From Terriglobia bacterium (GTDB lineage Bacteria; Acidobacteriota; Terriglobia; UBA7540): a stretch of DNA of 5,227 bases. Within the stretch, counting starts at the first letter, position 1; the number at the start of each line of letters is the position of its first letter. Where the stretch lies: positions 1-5,227 of the forward strand of contig JASHYZ010000428.1 in assembly GCA_030042795.1 (NCBI GenBank), written 5' to 3'. Of this stretch, positions 1 to 5,227 are shown piece by piece. The notes beneath the pieces are model-generated. The model was given only the letters and a program-made list of their open reading frames with translations. It had not been told where the DNA came from and made no database searches. The translations under genes and the position numbers were made by a program.

Positions 1-414
1 TTCACGAATTACCTGTCTTGGGGACCACTCGCCTGGCGCTTCCTTCCGGACTCGCAGGCCTGGGCGGCGGCCGGCGCGGTAGTCACCTGGGCCGGAGTGG
101 CCTTGGCCATTTGGGCGCGCACAATCCTCGGCAGGAACTGGAGCGCGACCGTCACTGTAAAGCAAGAACACACCTTGATTCGGAATGCTCCTTACTCTAC
201 CGTTCGGCATCCGATCTACTCGGGACTTTTGCTTGCCGGTCTTGGCACGGCGTTGGCGGTCGGCGAACTCCATAGCTTGCTGGCAGTAGCGATCGGGCTC
301 GTGGGGTTCCGCATTAAATCGCGCTTGGAAGAACAGTTCATGGTCGAGCAGTTCGGACAAGAGTACGAAGATTACCGGCAGCATTCCTGGGCGCTCGTGC
401 CCTTTGTCCTGTAG
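1..414 (+). CDS. Isoprenylcysteine carboxyl methyltransferase (ICMT)-family membrane protein, 5'-truncated by window edge
   Basis: Frame 1 is open from the first base to the TAG at 412-414, giving 137 residues with no start inside the conserved part; an internal ATG at position 97 would cut the family domain, so the true start lies upstream. Visible are a hydrophobic segment (about residues 21-38), a conserved block N46-W47 followed by an RHPIY motif (residues 69-73), two closely spaced hydrophobic stretches (about 75-103), and a C-terminal E110/E111, G119, Y122, Y125 pattern. This RHP...EE...Y..Y arrangement is the S-adenosylmethionine-binding C-terminal half of ICMT/PEMT-like integral membrane methyltransferases. 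Family members methylate a carboxylate or lipid head group at the membrane; the substrates of most bacterial members are unknown and nothing here identifies one. Bacterial members are usually about 180-220 residues, so roughly a third is missing. It converges on the cytochrome gene at 696-1559. Family call is firm, substrate unknown. Confidence 0.85.
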   Translation, partial: FTNYLSWGPLAWRFLPDSQAWAAAGAVVTWAGVALAIWARTILGRNWSATVTVKQEHTLIRNAPYSTVRHPIYSGLLLAGLGTALAVGELHSLLAVAIGLVGFRIKSRLEEQFMVEQFGQEYEDYRQHSWALVPFVL

Positions 415-426
415 GCCACACTTCAC

Positions 427-499
427 AGAAAGTGGACGCATTGTTTCTGCCTCACGCTTCGGGTTCAAGTCTTCTCCGTGTTACTAACGTCCACTTTCT
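427..499. repeat. 12 bp perfect inverted repeat at the edge of dispersed repeat copy A
   Basis: AGAAAGTGGACG at 427-438 is the exact reverse complement of CGTCCACTTTCT at 488-499, with a 49 bp spacer. It lies 12 bp after the stop of the ICMT-family gene. The inner six bases (TGGACG/CGTCCA) recur at the matching place in copy B (4839-4844 and 4885-4890, 40 bp spacer), although the spacer sequences themselves differ. This marks the probable outer edge of the dispersed repeat. The loop is long and there is no T-run, so I do not call it a terminator. Confidence 0.55.
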
Positions 500-672
500 T
501 CTCGCGCCGCGAAGATTTTCGTCTTGTGCTTGAACGCAGCTCGCAACCTCTCCGCGCTCCCTGTAGCCAAAAGCCTTCAACACTGAGGCCACAGAGTCTC
601 CGTGTTGAGAGGATTCTAGGCACGGAGGGGGCCGAGGCCTTCGGTTTGGTTGCGGCCAACGACCGCGCCAGG
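433..672 (+). repeat. Dispersed repeat, copy A (about 240 bp), in the convergent intergenic gap
   Basis: Positions 474-672 align with 4871-5078. By hand count 171 of 199 aligned positions match (86%), with one 9 nt block present only in copy B. The longest identical stretches start at 508 (27 bp) and 631 (about 25 bp), plus one of 27 bp around 566-592. Adding the shared TGGACGC start extends the copies to 433 and 4839, so both are 240 bp. Copy A fills most of the 281 bp between the ICMT-family stop (414) and the cytochrome stop (696). Both strands stay open through much of it, giving apparent small ORFs, but the two copies are less alike as protein (about 75%) than as DNA, which argues against coding. 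It carries variants of the CACGGAG/CTCCGTG words common in dispersed repeats of Acidobacteriota-like genomes (recollection, not searched). Confidence 0.85.
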
Positions 673-695
673 ATGCTCAGTTTCCTGCACAGAAT

Positions 696-1559
696 CTATT
701 TTGGCGCTTGCCTGGCAACGAAGCTCACCACATCACCGATTTCCTGGGAAGTGAGACGCTTTGAATAATCGCCCGGCATCGCCTTCACTGGTGCTCGTCT
801 GATTCCCACCGCATCAGATTTCAAGATCAGATAGAAGTCGCCCTGTGGATCTTGAAGCTGAAACGAAAAATTGTCTTCATTGCGCAGGACGCCAGAAAGT
901 TCGGCGCCGCTCCGGCTCGTCACCGTGACTTGCTCGGGCGGCGAATCAGCAGTCTTCTTCGTGCCCAGGATGACGCTGCGAATCTCGAAAGGCTGATGAT
1001 TGCGGCCGTAATCGGAGAGGTCATCCGCGATGAAGTTACCTCTCCCTTCCATGACGTGGCACGTCGAGCACTCGGCCTTGCCGAAGAACAACTCCTTGCC
1101 TCGTGTCGCGTCGCCGGTCACGACTTCAGGCGCAACGCTGCCTTGCAGCTCCCGCAGGTAGGTCACGACGGATTTGATGGTGGCAGAGCCAAGCGAACTA
1201 AACTCCGGCATGCCCTTCGCCGGGATTCCGTTATGAACGATTCCGGCGAGGTCTTCGTCCGATAGCGACTTCACCTGACCCTGGATGATGCTGGGTGCGT
1301 GCTCGCCACCGCGGCCGTCGAGCCCATGACAAGCTGCGCATCGCGTTTGAAAGACCCTCTGGCCAAGCGCGTTGGCAGATGGCGTTTCACCAGCTTGGGT
1401 CGCGCTCTCCTGCTGCGCTGCAAGATCGTGCGGTGTCGCTGCGGAGATGGCCAGCAGCAATATAATCCAGAGTCCCACTGACCAGCTCTCGCACCTCGCC
1501 TCACCCCTCCCTGTCGTTGCAGGAAACTGCTTGACGGAAGTGAAAACTTTTCGTCTCAT
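696..1559 (-). CDS. Secreted diheme cytochrome c with a C-terminal PVC-type heme-binding domain
   Basis: This 287-residue protein should carry electrons in the periplasm. A hydrophobic segment (about residues 29-42) followed by LAAQQ (46-50) is a Sec signal peptide, with cleavage probably near residue 48. Heme domain 1 has C74-A-A-C77-H78 and a likely axial Met at 117 (GMP). Heme domain 2 has C164-S-T-C167-H168, then a conserved DLSDYGR stretch, a beta-rich insert (T/V-rich, about 200-250) and a probable axial Met at 261 (KAMP). That long second domain resembles the Pirellula/Verrucomicrobium-type heme domain (TIGR02603-like). The gene is divergent from the DUF4380-PQQ dehydrogenase pair, and that dehydrogenase has no heme domain, so this protein is its likely electron acceptor (inference). 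Start: ATG at 1559 has a weak GGGA 9 nt upstream; an in-frame GTG at 1478 would give a shorter N-region lacking positive charges, so 1559 is preferred but not certain. Confidence 0.9.
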   Translation of the reverse strand: MRRKVFTSVKQFPATTGRGEARCESWSVGLWIILLLAISAATPHDLAAQQESATQAGETPSANALGQRVFQTRCAACHGLDGRGGEHAPSIIQGQVKSLSDEDLAGIVHNGIPAKGMPEFSSLGSATIKSVVTYLRELQGSVAPEVVTGDATRGKELFFGKAECSTCHVMEGRGNFIADDLSDYGRNHQPFEIRSVILGTKKTADSPPEQVTVTSRSGAELSGVLRNEDNFSFQLQDPQGDFYLILKSDAVGIRRAPVKAMPGDYSKRLTSQEIGDVVSFVARQAPK

Positions 1560-1573
1560 GTCAGGTTGTCCCA

Positions 1574-1716
1574 GCAGGCTGTTGAAAAAGGCTTGCCAAA
1601 TGCTGTCATTCCGAGCGAAGCGAGGAATCTCGCTCTGGGGATAAGGGAAATACGAGATTCCTCGTCGCCTTCGGCTCCTCGGAATGACAGGTTGGGCGAC
1701 TTTTTCTGCAGCCTGC
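1574..1716. repeat. MITE-like imperfect palindromic element, 143 bp, in the divergent promoter region
   Basis: The element is two inverted arms around a short centre. Outer ends: 1574-1590 pairs with 1700-1716 (15 of 17 bases). Middle: CTGTCATTCCGAG at 1603-1615 pairs exactly with 1678-1690. Inner: CGAGGAATCTCG at 1621-1632 pairs exactly with 1653-1664. The right arm carries a few extra bases between the middle and inner blocks. The transcript could fold into a long hairpin. The GTCATTCCGAG...GAGGAATCT words belong to a dispersed, non-coding repeat type I recall from Acidobacteriota and some other soil genomes (not searched here). No transposase or clear target-site duplication is visible. 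It occupies 143 of the 204 bp between the cytochrome start (1559) and the DUF4380 start (1764), so promoters for one or both genes must lie in or beside it. Confidence 0.85.
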
Positions 1717-1763
1717 CAGACGCGCTCCGATGCAAAGTTTCAGCGCCGGAGCGCGACAGCGAG

Positions 1764-3134
1764 ATGACACCCATGCGCAGTTCTCCCCTGGTCTCTACCT
1801 TCTTGCTGCTCACTTCGCTCGCAGCCGCGAAGCCGCAGAACGTTGCGCCTCGTGTCGGCTGCCAGGTTGAGGCTACCAATTATAAAGGATGGCAGGCCCA
1901 GCAAATTTCGAACGCCTGGGTGAAACTCATCATCGTTCCCCAAAACGGCGGAAGGCTGATGCAGGTGGTTTTCAACGGCCATGAGTATCTGTTCGTCAAT
2001 CCACAGTACGCCGGAAAATATCTCCCGCCCGACGACAGCAAGTGGTTCAACTATGGCGGTGACAAATTGTGGCCGCTGCCCGAAGGCAACCAGGATGAGC
2101 AACACTGGGCCGGCGGTTCAGACGTGCTGGATGACGGCGCGTATTCACTCCAGGTCACGTCGCAAGCGCCTCAGTGCTCGATCTCATTAACCGGTCCGGC
2201 AGACCCTCGCACCGGGCTTCAGTTTATGCGGACCATCAGCCTACAGCCGGATTCTCCACAAATTCACTTCCATGCTTTGATGAAAAACGCTAGCGGACAT
2301 CCCATCGAGTGGTCTGTGCAATCCGTTTCGCAATACAACGCGGCAGACCCACAGGACAGTTCAAATTACAACCGCGAGCTACGGGCTTTCACCCCTGCCA
2401 ATCCGCACAGCAGCTATCTGGAACGCTATCACGTTCGCTTCGGCCCGGCTGAGAATCCGTTCGTCAGAATTCAGGATGACGGGCTCTTCGCGCTGCATTA
2501 TGGCTACCTGGCGGCCGAGTTGTGGATTGATTCCACAGCCGGCTGGCTCGCGGTTGTCAACGGTGCCTCTTCTTACGCTATGGTGGAGCGCTTCCATTAC
2601 CAGGAGAATGCCCGGTACCCGGGCAAGGCCTCGGTTATTTTTTGGACCAATGGTCCGGAACTGCACATAGACGACCGTGGCTTTCCTTCTGTCACGCCGA
2701 CGAAAACCGACGAAACGCCGTTTTACATGGAGGCCGAACTCAACAGTCCTTTGGTTCGGCTCGATCCCGGCGAGACCTATCCATTCGATACCGACTGGTT
2801 TCCGGCCCGATGCGGAAAGCAGTTCGGCGGAGTAACTGATGCTGGGCTAGTCTCAGAGGCTCTCGCTGCCCACCGGACGAGCAGCACGGGTATCAAGCTG
2901 TCGGGCTCATTCGGCGTTTTCTTTCCAGGCAAGTTCATGGCGAATGTCTACAATCGTGACGGACGACTCTTGCAAAAAACGGCGCTCCAAGAAGCTGACC
3001 CTGGCGAATTGGTCACTGTCGAGAAGGAGATTGAAACCGGCGGCGAGGCAGACCACGTTTCACTCCATCTTGAAGACTTGGCCGGAGCTGATCGAGGCGC
3101 CCTTGGAGAAGCCACCGTGGAGCCGCCTCGATGA
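1764..3134 (+). CDS. Secreted DUF4380-like protein (galactose-mutarotase-like fold expected)
   Basis: A 456-residue protein from ATG 1764. A signal peptide is clear: R5, hydrophobic core about 9-21 (LVSTFLLLTSLAAA), cleavage near A22. The domain starts about residue 32 and shows the typical opening GW (42-43), a strand ending IIVPQNGGRLMQ (56-67), NGHEYLFVNP (71-80) and WFNYGGDKLWPLPEG (94-108), which I recognise as DUF4380. This family is predicted to share the sugar-binding beta-sandwich of aldose 1-epimerases. Late in the domain, YMEAE (321-325) precedes LDPGETYPFDTDW (333-345), the place where epimerases carry the catalytic Glu before a 'PGE' strand. A smaller beta-rich C-terminal region (about 375-440) follows. 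The open frame extends upstream to 1566, but that part runs through the inverted-repeat element and would bury the signal peptide. GGAG at 1748-1751 is 12 nt upstream; ATG 1773 is an alternative. Its stop overlaps the dehydrogenase start. True activity unknown; carbohydrate binding or anomer interconversion is a guess. Confidence 0.82.
   Translation: MTPMRSSPLVSTFLLLTSLAAAKPQNVAPRVGCQVEATNYKGWQAQQISNAWVKLIIVPQNGGRLMQVVFNGHEYLFVNPQYAGKYLPPDDSKWFNYGGDKLWPLPEGNQDEQHWAGGSDVLDDGAYSLQVTSQAPQCSISLTGPADPRTGLQFMRTISLQPDSPQIHFHALMKNASGHPIEWSVQSVSQYNAADPQDSSNYNRELRAFTPANPHSSYLERYHVRFGPAENPFVRIQDDGLFALHYGYLAAELWIDSTAGWLAVVNGASSYAMVERFHYQENARYPGKASVIFWTNGPELHIDDRGFPSVTPTKTDETPFYMEAELNSPLVRLDPGETYPFDTDWFPARCGKQFGGVTDAGLVSEALAAHRTSSTGIKLSGSFGVFFPGKFMANVYNRDGRLLQKTALQEADPGELVTVEKEIETGGEADHVSLHLEDLAGADRGALGEATVEPPR
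3119..3134 (+). promoter_or_regulatory. Shine-Dalgarno and ATGA stop/start overlap coupling the DUF4380 and dehydrogenase genes
   Basis: GGAG at 3119-3122 lies 8 nt before the ATG at 3131. The TGA stop of the upstream gene (3132-3134) shares bases with that ATG, forming ATGA. Such 4-base overlaps usually mean one transcript and coupled translation, which fixes the dehydrogenase start and supports joint production of the two proteins. Confidence 0.75.
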
Positions 3135-4783
3135 GACAACGGCAAATCAAATCGGCGGCGCGCAAAGCAGCTTTGGTCGCGGCTGGCACGCTTGGAATTC
3201 TGCTGGCGGGCCGTCAGATGGCGCAATCGCCGGTTCACGCGCGCGCTGATGTACAGCCCGGAGACTTGCTCACCCGCCCCATTGGCGCCAACTGGACGTC
3301 CTACAACGGCGACTACACCGGACGCCGATTCAGCAGCCTGAGTCAAATCAACACCGGCAATGTCGCCCGCCTGCGCGCGGCCTGGGTTTTCCATTCTTCG
3401 AACTCGGCAAGCATGGAAGTGACGCCTTTGGTGTTCAAGGGGGTGATGTATGTCACCTCCGCCAACGACGCCTTTGCGCTCGACGCGCGCACCGGCCGCC
3501 AGTTGTGGCACCATGAGCGGTCCGTAACCTCCGGCCTTATCGATGATGCCTCGGCTCACCACAATCGGGGAGTGGGCCTGTGGCACGATCGCGTCTTCAT
3601 GCAAACCGACAATGCGCATCTGCTGTGCCTCGATGCGCGCTCGGGACGCCTGTTGTGGGATGTCGCTTACGCGGAAGGGTCGAAGAATTATGGCGCCACC
3701 AGCGCTCCCTTGGTAGTTAAGGATGAAGTGGTGGTGGGAACTTCCGGCGGAGATGACGGTGTGCGCGGATTTGTGGCCGCGTTCGACGTGCTGAGCGGCA
3801 AAATGAAGTGGCGCTTTTGGACGATTCCTGCGCCCGGAGAATTCGGATCCTCGAGTTGGCCCGGCAATTCGTATCTGCTGGGTGGCGGCACCACCTGGAT
3901 GCCCGGCACTTACGATCCTGAAGTGAATACGATCTACTGGTGCACCAGCAACCCCTCGCCGGACTTTCTCGGCAACGGGCGTCCCGGCGACGATCTCTAT
4001 ACCGATTCCGTCCTGGCGCTGGACCCTGATACGGGAAAGCTGAAATGGTACTTCCAGTTCACGCCGCATGACCTTTACGACTATGACGCCACTGAGACGC
4101 CCGTTCTGGTGGACGCGGTGGAAGCAGGCCTCTCCCAGAAGCTCCTGGTGCAGGCCAACCGCAACGGCTTTCTGTATGTCCTCGATCGCGAAACCGGAAA
4201 GTTTCTGAAAGCCACACCGTTCGCTCAAAAGCTGAACTGGGCAACCGGAATTGACTCGAGCGGCCGGCCGATTCTTTCGGGCCAGATTCCCACGCCCCAA
4301 GGCACGCGCATTTGCCCGAGCATCGTGGGCGCCACCAACTGGTATTCGCCTTCGTACAATCCCGAAACGCGGCAGTTGTATTTCATGGTCACAGAAAGCT
4401 GCGAGGTGTATACCGCCAAGCCCCAGACGTTCAAGGAGGGTGAAACCTATTACGCGACCGGCACCAAACGCGTGCCGGGCGAACCCGCGAAGCGCGTACT
4501 GGAAGCCTACTCGGTTCCGGAGGCGAAGCTGACGTGGCGCTACCCGCTGGCCGGCGAAGGCGAGTCTTGGGGCGGCACCATGACGACGGCAGGAGGGCTT
4601 GTGTTCTTTGGCGACGACACGGAGGAGTTTGAGGCCGTGGATGCGCGCACGGGAAAGGCGCTCTGGCACTTCAATACCGGCCAGTCCTTCGCCGCCTCGC
4701 CCATGACGTACTCGGTGGGCGGCGTCCAATACCTGGCCATTGCCGCCGGCAGCGACGTGTTTGTGTTCTCGCTGCCGCAGTGA
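3131..4783 (+). CDS. Periplasmic PQQ-dependent (quinoprotein) alcohol/sugar dehydrogenase without heme domain
   Basis: A 550-residue protein with a basic N-terminus and hydrophobic segment (about 13-27), so exported, cleaved or anchored there. The rest is an eight-bladed PQQ propeller with repeats of the D-x-x-(T/S)GK-x-x-W type at about 116-126, 166-176, 217-227, 296-306, 350-359, 459-469 and 502-512. Aligned by eye to methanol dehydrogenase (MxaF): R146 matches Arg109, W256 Trp243, N274 the Ca ligand Asn261, D317 (in HDLYDYDA) the catalytic Asp303, and R344 (NRNG) Arg331. The metal-ligand Glu177 is Asp208 (SGGDDGVRG), and the vicinal Cys-Cys next to PQQ is Ala140-Ser141. No CXXCH is present, so it is a plain quinoprotein needing an external acceptor, probably the diheme cytochrome encoded divergently. 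Substrate cannot be read from sequence; the neighbouring mutarotase-like protein hints at a sugar. No lanthanide-type second Asp is obvious (D317-Y-D319 noted). Length fits the heme-less type. Confidence 0.92.
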   Translation: MRQRQIKSAARKAALVAAGTLGILLAGRQMAQSPVHARADVQPGDLLTRPIGANWTSYNGDYTGRRFSSLSQINTGNVARLRAAWVFHSSNSASMEVTPLVFKGVMYVTSANDAFALDARTGRQLWHHERSVTSGLIDDASAHHNRGVGLWHDRVFMQTDNAHLLCLDARSGRLLWDVAYAEGSKNYGATSAPLVVKDEVVVGTSGGDDGVRGFVAAFDVLSGKMKWRFWTIPAPGEFGSSSWPGNSYLLGGGTTWMPGTYDPEVNTIYWCTSNPSPDFLGNGRPGDDLYTDSVLALDPDTGKLKWYFQFTPHDLYDYDATETPVLVDAVEAGLSQKLLVQANRNGFLYVLDRETGKFLKATPFAQKLNWATGIDSSGRPILSGQIPTPQGTRICPSIVGATNWYSPSYNPETRQLYFMVTESCEVYTAKPQTFKEGETYYATGTKRVPGEPAKRVLEAYSVPEAKLTWRYPLAGEGESWGGTMTTAGGLVFFGDDTEEFEAVDARTGKALWHFNTGQSFAASPMTYSVGGVQYLAIAAGSDVFVFSLPQ

Positions 4784-4838
4784 TGGAGACGAGCAGTGGG
4801 CCGAACGGGTTCGATAACGATAAGTAGGACTATACGCC

Positions 4839-5078
4839 TGGACGCGAATGCGGCGTGGAGACTCTGTGGCCTCCGTACTACTAACGTCCAATTTCTTTTC
4901 GGGTCGCGAAGATTTTCGTCTTGTGCTTGAATGCAGATCCCAACTTCTCCGTACCCTCTGTGGCCAAAAGCCTTCAACACTGAGGCCACGGAGTCTCTGT
5001 GAAGTCCGTATTGAAAGCCTTCCAGGCACAGAGGTCGCCGAGGCCTTCGGTTTGGTTGCGGTCAAAGGCCACGCCAGG
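4839..5078 (+). repeat. Dispersed repeat, copy B (about 240 bp), downstream of the PQQ dehydrogenase
   Basis: Same orientation as copy A at 433-672. The core 4871-5078 matches 474-672 at 171 of 199 aligned positions by hand count; copy B has an extra 9 nt around 5001-5009. It begins 55 bp after the dehydrogenase stop, as copy A begins 19 bp after the ICMT-family stop, so both copies sit in the 3' flank of a plus-strand gene. Identical long blocks begin at 4905 (27 bp) and near 4963. The 13 bp CCGAGGCCTTCGG at 5038-5050 (copy A: 632-644) can form a small hairpin and is unchanged between copies. Confidence 0.85.
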
Positions 5079-5093
5079 TTGAAAGCTCTTGGG

Positions 5094-5111
5094 CACGGAG
5101 AACACGGAGAT
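5094..5111 (+). repeat. CACGGAGA tandem duplication (9 bp period)
   Basis: CACGGAGAA at 5094-5102 is followed directly by CACGGAGAT at 5103-5111. The same word, or its complement, appears inside the dispersed repeat copies (for example 621-627 and near 4988). This suggests the tail belongs to a longer version of the repeat family or a second related fragment. Confidence 0.6.
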
Positions 5112-5227
5112 GCCGCAACACCCAATTGGATTTGTTGCGAACGCGAAGACAACACTTTCTCTGACCCGAAAAGAACCCGAGACCTTGTGCTACAGAAGAC
5201 GGTCCGTTTTTGAGCCCCGCAAAACCA

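Larger units (their letters stand above)
4784..5227. other. Gene-free 3' intergenic region (444 bp) after the dehydrogenase
   Basis: I find no convincing gene here. Positions 4784-4838 show only a tight CGAAC-GG-GTTCG inverted pair near 4803-4814, too small and without a T-run to be called a terminator. Copy B of the dispersed repeat covers 4839-5078. The tail 5079-5227 holds a CACGGAGA tandem duplication and otherwise nothing recognisable; no promoter or start codon with a good ribosome-binding site is evident before the window ends. Confidence 0.7.

Noticed and set aside
18..275. 85-codon plus-strand open frame at the left end
   Set aside because: It overlaps the ICMT-family gene in another frame and reads as a G/R/L-rich shadow without motifs.
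416..435. Possible rho-independent terminator after the ICMT-family gene
   Set aside because: The stem CACTT/AAGTG is only 5 bp with an A-rich loop and no following T-run.
465..768. Small open frames on both strands in the gap after the ICMT-family gene
   Set aside because: They lie in dispersed repeat copy A, overlap each other antisense and, on the plus strand, run into the 3' end of the cytochrome gene; copy comparison shows no coding constraint.
852..1265. 137-codon plus-strand open frame
   Set aside because: It is a shadow antisense to the cytochrome gene, which has two CXXCH motifs and a signal peptide; no recognisable domain in the shadow.
1566..1763. Upstream extension of the DUF4380 gene to ATG 1566
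   Set aside because: The extension runs through the palindromic element and would place 66 unrelated residues before a clear signal peptide; ATG 1764 gives a normal secreted protein.
4803..4814. Possible terminator hairpin after the PQQ dehydrogenase
   Set aside because: CGAAC-GG-GTTCG has a two-base loop, a 5 bp stem and no T-run; not a credible terminator.
2948..5155. 735-codon open frame on the minus strand
   Set aside because: It is antisense to the whole PQQ dehydrogenase and runs through repeat copy B; the translation is low-complexity, rich in R, H and G, with no domain, while the opposite strand has a textbook PQQ propeller.

Overview
The window looks like chromosomal DNA from a GC-rich soil-type bacterium, most plausibly an Acidobacteriota (Terriglobia-like) genome. 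This is inference. It rests on a cytochrome whose second domain resembles the Planctomycetes/Verrucomicrobia/Acidobacteria-type heme-binding domain, a DUF4380-like secreted protein next to a PQQ dehydrogenase, and dispersed repeats of the 'GTCATTCCGAG...' and 'CACGGAGAACACGGAG' kinds that I associate with such genomes. No 16S or other marker gene is present, so the assignment is soft.

Layout. Positions 1-414 (+) hold the C-terminal 137 residues of an isoprenylcysteine carboxyl methyltransferase (ICMT)-family membrane protein cut by the window edge. The gap 415-695 between this gene and the next (convergent) gene is almost filled by copy A of a ~240 bp dispersed repeat. Positions 696-1559 (-) encode a secreted diheme cytochrome c. 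The 204 bp divergent gap that follows is mostly a 143 bp MITE-like inverted-repeat element (1574-1716). Positions 1764-3134 (+) encode a secreted DUF4380-like protein (galactose-mutarotase-like fold expected). Its stop overlaps, as ATGA, the start of a PQQ-dependent dehydrogenase at 3131-4783 (+). The last 444 bp contain no convincing gene but hold copy B of the same dispersed repeat, in the same orientation as copy A, and a short CACGGAGA tandem duplication.

How the parts may work together. The three central genes form a plausible periplasmic oxidation module. The PQQ enzyme oxidises an alcohol or sugar and lacks its own heme domain, so it needs an external electron acceptor. The divergently encoded diheme cytochrome is the obvious candidate. 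The DUF4380 protein, translationally coupled to the dehydrogenase, may bind or anomerise the carbohydrate substrate. This functional link is inference from gene order, overlap and domain content. The whole module is bracketed by directly repeated copies A and B (86% identical over 199 aligned positions by hand count).

I see no CRISPR array, tRNA, rRNA, transposase or defence system. The most interesting points are the mutarotase-like/PQQ dehydrogenase coupling and the way repeats occupy nearly every intergenic space.
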